Origin: JACMLD01 sp044223995
Lineage (GTDB): Bacteria > Bacteroidota > Bacteroidia > Chitinophagales > Chitinophagaceae
Length of the DNA stretch: 64,000 nucleotides
Assembly: GCA_044223995.1 (NCBI GenBank)
Contig: JBGALE010000005.1
Coordinates: 234,075-298,074 of the forward strand
Reading direction: 5' to 3'
Position numbers and translations under genes: made by a program. This document shows, in pieces, positions 34,878 to 43,606 of this stretch; position 1 is the first letter of the stretch; the number at the start of each line of letters is the position of its first letter. Under the pieces are notes generated by a model, which saw nothing but the letters and a program-made list of their open reading frames with translations, was not told the DNA's origin and searched no databases.

Positions 34878-36188
34878 TTACTTCTTCCTGAAAAAGAGGC
34901 GTATAGGCACACCTTTGAAATTAAAATTTTCCCGCAGCTTATTTTCCAGGTAGTTCTTATAAGGTTGCTTGATATCATCCGGAAAGTTGCAGAAAAACGC
35001 AAAAGATGGCACAACTGTTGGCAATTGTGTAATGTATTTTATGGAAACGGCATTGCCACGTACTACCGGCGGATGGAATGCCTTGATGGCATTCTGTATG
35101 GTTTCATTTAACTCGGATGTTGATATTTTTCTATCGCGGTTGGCATATACTTCCAGCGCAGCTTCGATTCCCTTAAAGATTCGAACTTTGTCTTTGGCAG
35201 AGATAAAAAGGACGGGGACATCAGTAAATGGTGCAATCCTTTCTTTCAACTGCTCTTCGTAGTTGCGGGCTGTATTGGTTTCCTTTTCAACAAGGTCCCA
35301 TTTATTGACAAGTATTACAACCCCTTTTCCCTTTCTTGCCGCCAGGCTGAATATATTGATGTCCTGCGCAGTAATACCTTTTTGCGCATCCAGCACCAGC
35401 AGGCATACATCAGCTTCGTCCATTGCTTTGATCGCCCGGATAACAGAATAAAACTCCAGGTCTTCCATCACTTTTGTTTTCTTTCGCAGACCTGCTGTAT
35501 CGATGAGAATAAATTCTTTCTGAAACAATTTGTAATGCGTGTGAATCGTATCTCTTGTTGTCCCGGCAACATCACTTACAATAGTACGTTCCTCTCCTAC
35601 CAGTGCATTCAGCAAGGATGATTTACCCACGTTTGGCTGACCAATGATTGCAAATTTTGGTAACGAAGATTGTTCAGAAGGCTGAATGTCTTCTTCTTTT
35701 ATGTTTTCTGCTAACAAATCAAGTACTTCTCCCGAACCGCTGCCAGTCATGGCAGATACAAAAAAGATATGTTCAAAGCCGAGGCTGTAAAATTCTGCTG
35801 CTTCCATTAACCTGTCGTGGTTGTCAACTTTATTTACCACGAGGTAAACGGGCTTTGAGGTACGCCGCAGCACATTAGCCATGGCCTGGTCGAGATCAGT
35901 GATGCCAGTTGCACAGTCTACCATAAACACAATGGCATTCGCTTCCTGAATGGCAATCAGCACCTGCTTTTTAATTTCTCTTTCAAAGACATCATCACTT
36001 TCGGGAACAAAGCCGCCGGTATCAATTACATTAAATGTTTTACCATTCCATTCAGACACACCATACTGGCGGTCACGTGTAACACCGCTGATATCGTCCA
36101 CAATTGCTTTGCGCTCTTCCAGCAAACGGTTGAACAATGTACTCTTCCCAACATTTGGCCTTCCTACGATGGCTACTGTATAACTCAT
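34878..36188 (-). CDS. der: ribosome-biogenesis GTPase Der (EngA)
   Basis: A 436-residue double GTPase for 50S assembly. The first G domain has GRPNVGKST (residues 8-16), DTGG and NKVD; the second has GQPNVGKSS (near 183), DTAG and NKWD. The C-terminal KH-like domain ends with PIRLFFRKK. Length is as expected. It lies 25 bp after era on the same strand, so the two ribosome GTPases form an operon. Confidence 0.96.
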   Translation of the reverse strand: MSYTVAIVGRPNVGKSTLFNRLLEERKAIVDDISGVTRDRQYGVSEWNGKTFNVIDTGGFVPESDDVFEREIKKQVLIAIQEANAIVFMVDCATGITDLDQAMANVLRRTSKPVYLVVNKVDNHDRLMEAAEFYSLGFEHIFFVSAMTGSGSGEVLDLLAENIKEEDIQPSEQSSLPKFAIIGQPNVGKSSLLNALVGEERTIVSDVAGTTRDTIHTHYKLFQKEFILIDTAGLRKKTKVMEDLEFYSVIRAIKAMDEADVCLLVLDAQKGITAQDINIFSLAARKGKGVVILVNKWDLVEKETNTARNYEEQLKERIAPFTDVPVLFISAKDKVRIFKGIEAALEVYANRDRKISTSELNETIQNAIKAFHPPVVRGNAVSIKYITQLPTVVPSFAFFCNFPDDIKQPYKNYLENKLRENFNFKGVPIRLFFRKK

Positions 36189-36213
36189 ATATTTATCACT
36201 ATGCTTTCAAAAA

Positions 36214-37086
36214 TTAACGATACCCGTATTCTTTCAGGTACAAATCATTGTCGCGCCACTTCGGCTTTACTTTTACAAATAATTCAAGAAAAATTTTTTG
36301 TCCCAGGAATTTTTCAATGTCGGCCCTTGCTGCCATACCCAATGCCTTGATACCTTTTCCTGCGCTGCCCAGTATGATCGCTTTTTGTGTTTCCCTTTGT
36401 ACGATGATATCTGCCTGAATTTTTACCAAGTTTGGCTGCTCTTTAAACTCCTGCACTAAAACTGTAGTGTGGTACGGGATTTCTTCTTCATACAACTGGT
36501 ATATTTTTTCGCGGATCATTTCACCGATAAAAAACCGGGTGGGCAGATCGGTCATCTCATCTGCTTCAAAAAAAGGTTCTCCTTCCGGCAAGCGGCCTAC
36601 CACCGCATCCAGCAATGCAGTTGTATTCTTACCATTAATGGCTGAAATGGCGATGGCTTCTTTACAATAGGGTTGTTGCCTGAAATATTCCAATGCCGCA
36701 CTGGCCTGTTCACTGGTTACCTTATCTGATTTGTTGCAAACAACAATCGCTGGCACCTTGAGTTTCAAAGCTGAAAAAAGTTCATTTGCTTCCGCAGGGT
36801 TGTTATCTGTTAAATCATACAATAAAACCGCCACATCTGCATCCTCCAGCGCTTCCTTCACTGCATCCATCATTTTCTCGTGCAGCTTATATTTCGGTTC
36901 AATGATGCCGGGGGTATCGGAAAAAATAACCTGGTAATCACCGGTTGTTACAATACCCTTTATCCGGTGGCGGGTAGTTTGCACCTTTGGTGAAATAATG
37001 GCCAGCTTCTCGCCCAGCAGTGCATTCAGCAGGGTGCTTTTACCGGCATTCGGTTTACCAAAAATATTTACAAAACCAACTTTCAT
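36214..37086 (-). CDS. era: GTPase Era
   Basis: A 290-residue GTPase acting in 16S rRNA maturation. The G domain has GKPNAGKST (10-18), DTPG (57-60) and NKSD (118-121). The C-terminal KH domain contains GSAGKGIKALGMAARADIEKFLGQ and closes with KPKWRDNDLYLKEYGYR, the usual Era end. A TACTTTTG box lies 20 bp upstream of the ATG at 37086. First gene of the era-der operon. Confidence 0.97.
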   Translation of the reverse strand: MKVGFVNIFGKPNAGKSTLLNALLGEKLAIISPKVQTTRHRIKGIVTTGDYQVIFSDTPGIIEPKYKLHEKMMDAVKEALEDADVAVLLYDLTDNNPAEANELFSALKLKVPAIVVCNKSDKVTSEQASAALEYFRQQPYCKEAIAISAINGKNTTALLDAVVGRLPEGEPFFEADEMTDLPTRFFIGEMIREKIYQLYEEEIPYHTTVLVQEFKEQPNLVKIQADIIVQRETQKAIILGSAGKGIKALGMAARADIEKFLGQKIFLELFVKVKPKWRDNDLYLKEYGYR

Positions 37087-37105
37087 GAATTAATTATAAC
37101 GGCTG

Positions 37106-37113
37106 CAAAAGTA
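37106..37113 (-). promoter_or_regulatory. -7 box TACTTTTG for era
   Basis: Matches TAnnTTTG on the minus strand, 20 bp before the era start codon. Confidence 0.6.
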
Positions 37114-37244
37114 CAGATTTAAAAGAGGTGCATTCCAGTTAAACTCACCCGGAAAGATGCAGTACGCCATTGCCTGGCGCTGCTTAAACATTATCAGAAA
37201 CCATCGTGACAATCATGATAATCCGTGTTCTTTCATGCCTTCAA

Positions 37245-37268
37245 ATAAAAAAGGCTCTGATGAGCCTT
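37245..37268 (-). terminator. terminator of the tRNA gene
   Basis: A 7-bp stem (37251-37257 with 37262-37268) with loop ATCA, followed on the minus strand by a T-tract, six nucleotides past the tRNA 3' end. Confidence 0.8.
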
Positions 37269-37273
37269 CTCTG

Positions 37274-37345
<72 letters not shown>

Positions 37346-37390
37346 ATGTGGGGTGCAAATGTAAGCCAAGAATCACTTACCACCAAAAGA

Positions 37391-37422
37391 AAAAGCATCC
37401 TTTCCGGGGAAAGAATGCTTTT
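37391..37422 (-). terminator. Rho-independent terminator
   Basis: A long hairpin (outer stem 37391-37398 with 37415-37422, plus inner pairs) followed on the minus strand by CTTTT, 22 bp past the DUF2807 gene. Confidence 0.75.
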
Positions 37423-37443
37423 ACATCATTGTAATAATTCCAG

Positions 37444-38160
37444 TTATATCTTCTTTACGCTGCTGGCGCCACTATTACTCATCTTTCTTATCACGCCATT
37501 GCCTTTAATACGGATATCACTGGCGCCGCTGGCATGGGCATTAATTTCTTTTTCCACGGTTATTTTAATATCAGACGCACCGGAGGCTTCCACATCGCCA
37601 TTGTCGCAGGTAAAATCAAAACCCTTAAAATCGCTGGCGCCGCTGGCATCTACGGTTAACGAACCTGCCTTTCCTTTTACATTCATATCCGATGCACCGC
37701 TCAGGTTTACTTTCAGGGTAGATGCTTCAATAGCACCCTCTTTAAAATCACTGGCACCAGACATTACCACTACGAGGTCGTTTGACTTTATCACACCATT
37801 TACAATTACATCACTGGCACCGGATGCATGCAACCTGTTTAAAGTTTTTACTGAAACATAAGCACGCAGTTTTAGATTGCCATGTGTCCATGACCAGCCA
37901 TCATTGTCAAACCATATTTTCAGTGTCCCGTCCTTTACTTCTGTTTTAATACGATCGCGGTATTTTACGTCCTTAGCACTTACTGCTACTGCATCCTCAT
38001 CACCCTGTGTCAGGTATAAATCGATCGCATTAGACACCCTGATGGCGTTGAAACCAGTCACATTTCTTTTTTCGGCATTGGCATCATTCACGATGGCTTT
38101 TTGTGCTGTGGCAAACAATACTGCACCTGCCATTACAACACTTAAGAATATCTTTTTCAT
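37444..38160 (-). CDS. DUF2807 (head GIN domain) secreted protein, copy 1
   Basis: A 238-residue secreted protein with signal peptide (cleavage near residue 19). The mature part is a right-handed beta-helix-like DUF2807 domain with repeating GASD stretches (GASDVIVNG, GASDFKEG, GASDMNVKG, GASDFKGF), one GASD per coil. Family members are called putative autotransporter adhesin head GIN domains but are exported by the general route. It is cotranscribed after its paralogue (37-bp gap). Function is unknown; envelope or surface. Confidence 0.88.
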   Translation of the reverse strand: MKKIFLSVVMAGAVLFATAQKAIVNDANAEKRNVTGFNAIRVSNAIDLYLTQGDEDAVAVSAKDVKYRDRIKTEVKDGTLKIWFDNDGWSWTHGNLKLRAYVSVKTLNRLHASGASDVIVNGVIKSNDLVVVMSGASDFKEGAIEASTLKVNLSGASDMNVKGKAGSLTVDASGASDFKGFDFTCDNGDVEASGASDIKITVEKEINAHASGASDIRIKGNGVIRKMSNSGASSVKKI

Positions 38161-38197
38161 CTGTATATTTTTTGCTTTTTTAATTTAAACCTGTGTA

Positions 38198-38920
38198 TCA
38201 ACCATTCTTTTTCACGCTTCCGCCACTGCTCGTGGATATTTTTGTTATCACGCCATCTCCCTTGTACCGGATACCGCCACCACTGCTGGCATCGGCAGAT
38301 AGCTCCTTGTTTACTGTAATATGAATATTCCCGCCACTGCTGGCATCGGCATTGCATTTGTCGCTGGCAAGATCAAACCCATAAAATCCTGCACCACTGC
38401 TCGTTTGTACAGACAATGATTGTGCACGTCCACTGATATGCGCGGTAGAGCCGCTGCTTTGGTCAATGGAGATGCTGGCAGCTGCAAAATCGCCTTTTAA
38501 ATCTGCACCTGAAGATAATTTAATGTCTATATTACCTGTTTTTAAACTTCCGTCAATGAGTGTATATGAACCGGAAGAACCGTCCAGCCTGTCCAGGTCC
38601 TTGCAACTGACATAAGCTTTTAATTTTTTGCCACCGGAGTTCCAGCCTTTCCACCAATGATCGTTATCGTAATATATTTTGAGCACCCCATTCACCACTT
38701 CTGTTTTGATACGGTCGCGGTATTGTTTTTCGGTAGCGCTTACCGCAACAGCTTCCGTGTTTCCCTGTTTCAATATCAGTTCTATACCGTGAGAAACCTT
38801 GATACCGTGAAAACTGCCAACAGATCTTGCTTCTGCATTGGGATCGTTGATGACCTTATCCTGGGCTGTCAAAGAGAGGGAAAAAAGCCCTGCCAGGACG
38901 AGCAAATACATCTTCTTCAT
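38198..38920 (-). CDS. DUF2807 (head GIN domain) secreted protein, copy 2
   Basis: A 240-residue paralogue of the downstream protein with the same architecture: signal peptide (MKKMYLLVLAGLFSLSLTAQ), start region DKVINDPNAEARSVGSFHGIKVSHGIEL, and coils marked by SSG instead of GASD (SSGADLKG, SSGSTAHISG, SSGAGFYGF, SSGGNIHI). The ATG at 38920 is chosen. A longer frame reaching 39115 would overlap the divergent TPP riboswitch and has no signal peptide at its start. The pair is a recent tandem duplication. Confidence 0.88.
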   Translation of the reverse strand: MKKMYLLVLAGLFSLSLTAQDKVINDPNAEARSVGSFHGIKVSHGIELILKQGNTEAVAVSATEKQYRDRIKTEVVNGVLKIYYDNDHWWKGWNSGGKKLKAYVSCKDLDRLDGSSGSYTLIDGSLKTGNIDIKLSSGADLKGDFAAASISIDQSSGSTAHISGRAQSLSVQTSSGAGFYGFDLASDKCNADASSGGNIHITVNKELSADASSGGGIRYKGDGVITKISTSSGGSVKKNG

Positions 38921-38988
38921 AATACAGTATTTTTCTTTAAGACGTGGGGCCAGGTAAAATGTTACAGGTTTTTTGGAAATTTCTGCTT

Positions 38989-38996
38989 TACCTTTG
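38989..38996 (+). promoter_or_regulatory. -7 box TACCTTTG for the riboswitch leader
   Basis: Matches TAnnTTTG, placing transcription start near 39001, just before a hairpin (stem 39003-39009 with 39014-39020) and the TPP riboswitch. Confidence 0.65.
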
Positions 38997-39024
38997 CGGC
39001 ATTCCCGCAAAAGTGCGGGACAGT

Positions 39025-39110
39025 GTCCTCGGGGTGCTATTACGCCATGGCGTAAGGCTGAGATAATACCCGTAGAACCTGAACAGGGTAATGCCTGCGC
39101 AGGGAAGGTG
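39025..39110 (+). promoter_or_regulatory. TPP riboswitch (THI element)
   Basis: The conserved blocks of the thi-box are all present in order: GGGGTGC (39031-39037), GGCTGAGATAATACCC (39056-39071), GAACCTGAACAGGGTAATGCC (39075-39095 in parts) and GCGCAGGGAAGG (39097-39108). It lies about 130 nt upstream of the TonB receptor ATG. No terminator hairpin is evident in the platform, so control of translation or an unseen structure is likely. It should shut off the receptor when thiamin pyrophosphate is abundant. Confidence 0.93.
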
Positions 39111-39240
39111 AACAAATTTTTCGTTCTCTCCTCTTTGGCTTCGCAGCGTTTCCCTCAAATCAATTTTTAACCTGGATCTTCCGAAAGCCGACCATCCCCA
39201 TTGGATGTCAGCCACCGGAATATTCCGCAAATGAAGAAGT

Positions 39241-41688
39241 ATGAAAAAATTGCTTTGGGGAATTTGCTTTTTGATGGCGCAATTTATCACCAGCGCCCAA
39301 TCGAAAACGATTTTCCGGATTTCTGATGAAAAAGGTAACCCCGTACCCAATGCCACTATTGACCTGGGGAAATATGGCAGTTTTATTGCCGATGAACAGG
39401 GCCGGTTTGGCCTGGTGCTCAAACAGGAAGGCAGTATCCGTTACCGAATCAGCAGCATCGGTTTTGCCACACTCGATTCTTCTGTGATACTTCCGGCATC
39501 ACTGGTTGCCGTTCAACTGCAACACTGGTCATTGTTCCTAGACGTGGTGGAAATAAAAGCGCTGCGGGCTGGTGACAAAGCCCCCTTTGCGAAAACCAAC
39601 CTGGGCAAGGCTGCCATCGAACAACAAAATACCGGGCAGGACCTTCCATTTGTACTAAATCAAACACCCTCGGTGGTGGTTACTTCTGATGCTGGTAATT
39701 GTGTAGGTTATACAGGCATCAGGATCAGGGGTACGGATGCCACGAGGATTAATGTCACCATTAATGGAATACCGTACAACGATGCAGAAAGCCAGGGCAC
39801 TTATTTTGTTGATCTGCCCGACGTTTCTTCTTCACTCAGCAGTATCCAGATCCAGCGTGGGGTAGGTACTTCTTCCAATGGTGCAGGTGCATTTGGCGCA
39901 AGCATCAACCTGAGCACAAATGAATTTAATGATAAGGCCTATGCCGAAGTGAACAACAGTGTTAGTTCGTTCAATACATGGAAGCATACTGTAAAATTAG
40001 GAACAGGTTTAATCAACAATCATTTTACCGTTGATGCGCGCCTGTCGAAAATTTCCAGTGACGGTTTTATCGACCGGGCTTCTACTGATTTAAAAAGCTT
40101 TTACCTGAGCGGCGCCTATATCAGCAATTCATCTTCATTGCGCCTGACCATTATTTCGGGTAAGGAAAAGACCTACCAGGCATGGAATGGCATACCACAG
40201 TATAAACTTTTTTACAACAAAGACAGTTTGCTCCAGCATTATTACAATAATATCGGTTCATTGTATTTTACTTCTGCAGATTCAGCAAACCTGTTTAACA
40301 GCGACCCAAGAAAGTACAATGTCTTCACCTATCCAAACCAAACTGATAACTACCAGCAGGATCATTACCAGGCATTTTTCAACCACCAGTTTAATAAAAG
40401 CCTGTCAGTGAACGCAGCAGTATTTTTATCAAAAGGAAAAGGCTATTACGAAGAATTTAAAAATGCGGCGCATTACAGCAGTTACGGTTTGCCGGATGCA
40501 ACGATCGGTAACACCACCATTACACAAACCGATCTCATTCGCCAGTTATGGCTTGATAACAATTTATACGGCGGCATTTTTTCACTGATAAGAAAATCAG
40601 AAAAAGGGCTCTATACAATAGGCGGCGGCTGGAATGAATACGATGGCAAACATTATGGCGATATCACCTGGGCAGATATTGGAATTCCCAATGACTATCG
40701 CTGGTATTTTTACAAGGCAAAGAAAAAAGATTTCTCATTATACAGTAAGCATGAATATAAACTTTCCAGTCACTTAACTGGTATGATTGACCTGCAATAC
40801 AGGCGCGTGGATTATATGATCAATGGAACCAGGAAATTTCCCGGACTGCGCGTTGATGAAACTTTTAATTTCTTTAATCCAAAAGCTGGTTTGAACTACA
40901 GCATTGGCGCAATGAATATCTATGCATCTTATGCCATTGCCAATAAGGAACCCAACCGCACCGATTATGAAACGGGCACGGCTACTGCCATGCCGAAGCG
41001 GGAGCAGTTGCAGGATGCAGAACTAGGCGTCGAGAAAAATACATTGCAATATAGCTGGGGCATTAATCTATATTATATGAATTACAAGGATCAACTGGTA
41101 TTAACCGGTAAGATCAATGATGTAGGCGATGCTGTGCGTATTAATGTACCCAAAAGCTACCGGGCCGGAATAGAATTGCAGGGAAGGTATGCGTTTAATT
41201 CATACATTACCATCAGTGGTAACCTTAATCTCAGCGAAAACAAGATTAAAAATTTTACAGATAATATTCCCCGCTACGATGTAAACTTTGACCTGGTTAA
41301 TCAGGAACCGTATTTCTATAAGAAACCTGATTTGGCATTTTCACCCAATGTAGTTGGATCAGCAGTACTACAGCTCACACCATTCAGCAATGCGCTGGTA
41401 AACCTGTCGGGTAAATACGTCGGTGACCAATACCTTGATAATACCGGCGATAAAACCAAACAGCTCAATGGTTATTTTGTACAGGATCTGCGATTGCAAT
41501 ACACATTCAAATTTGCCGGTGCCAGAAACATTGTACTCGCTGGTATCGTTAACAACCTTTGGGATCGTAAATATGAAACCAATGGTTATACCTATAGTTA
41601 TATTTATGACCAGTCATTGGTGAAGGAAAATTTTTATTACCCAATGGCCGGCCGCAATTTTATGCTCCTGCTCAATGTAAAATTGTAG
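39241..41688 (+). CDS. TonB-dependent receptor under TPP control (probable thiamin uptake)
   Basis: An 815-residue outer-membrane receptor. Signal peptide ends near residue 20. A CarboxypepD-like beta domain (about 24-92: ISDEKGNPVPNATIDLG) precedes the plug (about 110-225: GIRIRGTDATRINVTINGIPYNDAESQG) and a barrel to the C-terminal FMLLLNVKL with terminal aromatic/aliphatic pattern. Comparative work predicts Bacteroidota TPP-regulated receptors to import thiamin or its precursors. The riboswitch upstream makes this the best reading. No SusD partner is adjacent. Confidence 0.92.
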   Translation: MKKLLWGICFLMAQFITSAQSKTIFRISDEKGNPVPNATIDLGKYGSFIADEQGRFGLVLKQEGSIRYRISSIGFATLDSSVILPASLVAVQLQHWSLFLDVVEIKALRAGDKAPFAKTNLGKAAIEQQNTGQDLPFVLNQTPSVVVTSDAGNCVGYTGIRIRGTDATRINVTINGIPYNDAESQGTYFVDLPDVSSSLSSIQIQRGVGTSSNGAGAFGASINLSTNEFNDKAYAEVNNSVSSFNTWKHTVKLGTGLINNHFTVDARLSKISSDGFIDRASTDLKSFYLSGAYISNSSSLRLTIISGKEKTYQAWNGIPQYKLFYNKDSLLQHYYNNIGSLYFTSADSANLFNSDPRKYNVFTYPNQTDNYQQDHYQAFFNHQFNKSLSVNAAVFLSKGKGYYEEFKNAAHYSSYGLPDATIGNTTITQTDLIRQLWLDNNLYGGIFSLIRKSEKGLYTIGGGWNEYDGKHYGDITWADIGIPNDYRWYFYKAKKKDFSLYSKHEYKLSSHLTGMIDLQYRRVDYMINGTRKFPGLRVDETFNFFNPKAGLNYSIGAMNIYASYAIANKEPNRTDYETGTATAMPKREQLQDAELGVEKNTLQYSWGINLYYMNYKDQLVLTGKINDVGDAVRINVPKSYRAGIELQGRYAFNSYITISGNLNLSENKIKNFTDNIPRYDVNFDLVNQEPYFYKKPDLAFSPNVVGSAVLQLTPFSNALVNLSGKYVGDQYLDNTGDKTKQLNGYFVQDLRLQYTFKFAGARNIVLAGIVNNLWDRKYETNGYTYSYIYDQSLVKENFYYPMAGRNFMLLLNVKL

Positions 41689-41696
41689 TAAATACA

Positions 41697-41726
41697 ATAA
41701 CCCGTGGCCTGGTGGCTGCGGGTTAT
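41697..41726. terminator. terminator, probably bidirectional
   Basis: An 8-bp stem (41697-41704 with 41719-41726) flanked by A/T-rich tracts on both sides, between the convergent TonB receptor and a lipoprotein gene. Confidence 0.6.
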
Positions 41727-41753
41727 CATTTTATTAAATTAAAATCAGTAAAA

Positions 41754-42191
41754 TTATTTCTTTCGTACAAATACATGTGAAGCGCCATCTGCAATCAGGT
41801 AATCATACAGCACCATCGTGTCGTTTTTGAAATAGATAATATTCTCCACCTGCTGAAGCCGCAGGTCCCGCAGTTGAACATAATGATTGAATGACAAAAG
41901 AAATGAACTATCGGGTGTGGTAGTAACACTGGTTGAAAAAGTTCCCGAATATTTCACCTGATCATTCAGCAGCATTGCACAGGAAGAATCTTTTGAAAGT
42001 CGCAGCACTATCAAAGAATCAGCAGGTGGTTGATAAACGGCGCCCCATCCACCATGCGATACCACCCATTGCCAGTTACCGGTAATACCCGGTTTATCGG
42101 GTACCGGCATAATATGCTGTGAATTATCCTTTGTACAGGCAAAAGCGCTTGCCAGTAAAAGAGACAGCAGCAGAAATTTTTTCTTTTTCAT
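41754..42191 (-). CDS. hypothetical lipoprotein
   Basis: A 145-residue lipoprotein. I choose the ATG at 42191, giving MKKKKFLLLSLLLASAFAC; the earlier start adds 14 residues with no signal character. The mature part resembles a lipocalin-like sandwich (TGNWQWVVSHGGWG, KYSGTFSTSVTTTPDSSFLLSF), a type common in Bacteroidota lipoproteins. The ligand is unknown. It is transcribed toward the TonB receptor and separated from it by a terminator. Confidence 0.78.
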   Translation of the reverse strand: MKKKKFLLLSLLLASAFACTKDNSQHIMPVPDKPGITGNWQWVVSHGGWGAVYQPPADSLIVLRLSKDSSCAMLLNDQVKYSGTFSTSVTTTPDSSFLLSFNHYVQLRDLRLQQVENIIYFKNDTMVLYDYLIADGASHVFVRKK

Positions 42192-42391
42192 GGATGGTAA
42201 ATGACGTAGAAGGCCCAACGCTTTCCTGTTCAAAAGTACAAATGGAAGTTTATTGCGGCAAACTTGCCTTATATGGGTAGTATATTCACCCGGCAGCCAA
42301 TAAGAAAGGAATCAAAAGCATCGCTTTGATGGATATTACAACAAACTCGTTCTGACTTATAACTTAAAACTTTTTACTTACGGCTTTTGAC

Positions 42392-42703
42392 CTACTTACC
42401 CCCAAACTTCTCCTGCCAGGCCAACATACCACCTTCCACATTGACTGTATCGGTGAATCCCAATGTTTCCAAAAACATACAGGCTGTCATACTGCGTTTG
42501 CCGCTTCGGCAATGAATAATGACTTCTTCGTTTTTAAGATCGTCGAGTTCGTCCACCTGCATGCTTTGTATTTTTCCCAATGGCACCAGTTGCGCGCCAA
42601 TATTAAATTCTTTATACTCATCCGGTTCACGGACATCTATTAAATGAATTTTTTCTCCTGCGTCCATCCTTGCTTTTAACTGTTCTACAGTAATACTTCT
42701 CAT
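42392..42703 (-). CDS. rhodanese-like domain protein
   Basis: A 103-residue single rhodanese domain. The active Cys is in IIHCRSGKRSM (about 75-85), where the loop CRSGKRS is typical of GlpE/PspE-like enzymes. The opening DAGEKIHLIDVREPDEYKEF is the usual CH2A motif. It would transfer sulfur from thiosulfate or a persulfide carrier. It starts 2 bp before the PASTA gene's stop region, so it is in one operon with the PASTA and Ddl genes. Confidence 0.92.
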   Translation of the reverse strand: MRSITVEQLKARMDAGEKIHLIDVREPDEYKEFNIGAQLVPLGKIQSMQVDELDDLKNEEVIIHCRSGKRSMTACMFLETLGFTDTVNVEGGMLAWQEKFGGK

Positions 42704-42705
42704 GT

Positions 42706-43530
42706 TTAATAATTATTAGGTGAAGCGTCAGTTGGTTTCGTGGTAGAATCTGATCTGATCGGCTTATCGGCTTGCAGCCAAATATCAATCAATTGTCCCT
42801 GGTGAATCCTGTTTACTTTATGTTCATAATCGTACCGCTCAGGTGATTGTTTAAAAATAAAAGCATTCATGGTATCTCTTATGCCACTATTTGTAACTGC
42901 CGAACCAACGTTCAAGCCATTCCCTTCCAGTAAAATTTTCGCTTCGCTGTATGTCATTCCAAATAAATCGGGGACAGACATATCCACATCACTGATACCA
43001 CTACTCAATACGAGATCGATGGATGCACCCATGGGTACTTTGGTGCCAAAGGAGATTTCTTTTCCGTTATACAACTGGTTCTTTACAGAGTTTTTTGCAA
43101 AATCGGGCACATAAGAAGTATCCCCCAGTTTCAATCCAAATTGTTTCAATACGATTTCTGCACTCCGGAAGCTTTGCCCCACCAGTTGCGGCATATTGAT
43201 CATGGGTGCAGCAGCACGATTTACTGTGAGGTAGACTTTCCTGTTTTCTTTTACTACGGCATCTGCATCAGGAAATTGTTTGGTAACGGCCAGCGGTGGT
43301 AATGTATCCACATACACCGAATCCTGGATCACCACGTCAAAGCCGGCCTTGTCCAATTCTTTTTGTGCATCTGCAAAGCTCTTACCTGTTACCTGTGGTA
43401 TGCGCAATATTTTTCCATGGTGTGTTATCCAATCGAGCGAGGTTAGAAATAGAAATAATAACAGGAACACCAGTGCGATGGCAACAAGTATGTTCATCCA
43501 CAGCGGTCGTTTTGTAATAAATTGAAACAC
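42706..43530 (-). CDS. membrane PASTA-domain protein
   Basis: A 274-residue protein with a single N-terminal helix (about 15-33) and three extracytoplasmic PASTA domains (about 42-108, 112-185 and 186-255). Each has the beta-alpha pattern: IPQVTGKSFADAQKELDKAGF, MPQLVGQSFRSAEIVLKQFGL, VPDLFGMTYSEAKILLEGNGL. There is no kinase domain. PASTA domains bind peptidoglycan fragments or beta-lactams. Its location between D-Ala-D-Ala ligase and rhodanese fits a wall-related role. Confidence 0.93.
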   Translation of the reverse strand: MFQFITKRPLWMNILVAIALVFLLLFLFLTSLDWITHHGKILRIPQVTGKSFADAQKELDKAGFDVVIQDSVYVDTLPPLAVTKQFPDADAVVKENRKVYLTVNRAAAPMINMPQLVGQSFRSAEIVLKQFGLKLGDTSYVPDFAKNSVKNQLYNGKEISFGTKVPMGASIDLVLSSGISDVDMSVPDLFGMTYSEAKILLEGNGLNVGSAVTNSGIRDTMNAFIFKQSPERYDYEHKVNRIHQGQLIDIWLQADKPIRSDSTTKPTDASPNNY

Positions 43531-43606
43531 GTAGTTTGTTTTATGTAAAAAATCCTGCCGTTATAAATATATTCAATCCGTTCAAATCCACAGCAGGGTG
43601 TAAACG

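Noticed and set aside
39003..39020. Hairpin in front of the riboswitch as an intrinsic terminator
   Set aside because: It has no following T-run and sits at the predicted 5' end of the transcript; it is more likely a 5' stabilising stem.
38198..39115. Long reading of the second DUF2807 gene starting at 39115
   Set aside because: The extra 65 residues run across the divergent TPP riboswitch and its promoter and have no signal peptide; the ATG at 38920 gives a proper signal sequence.
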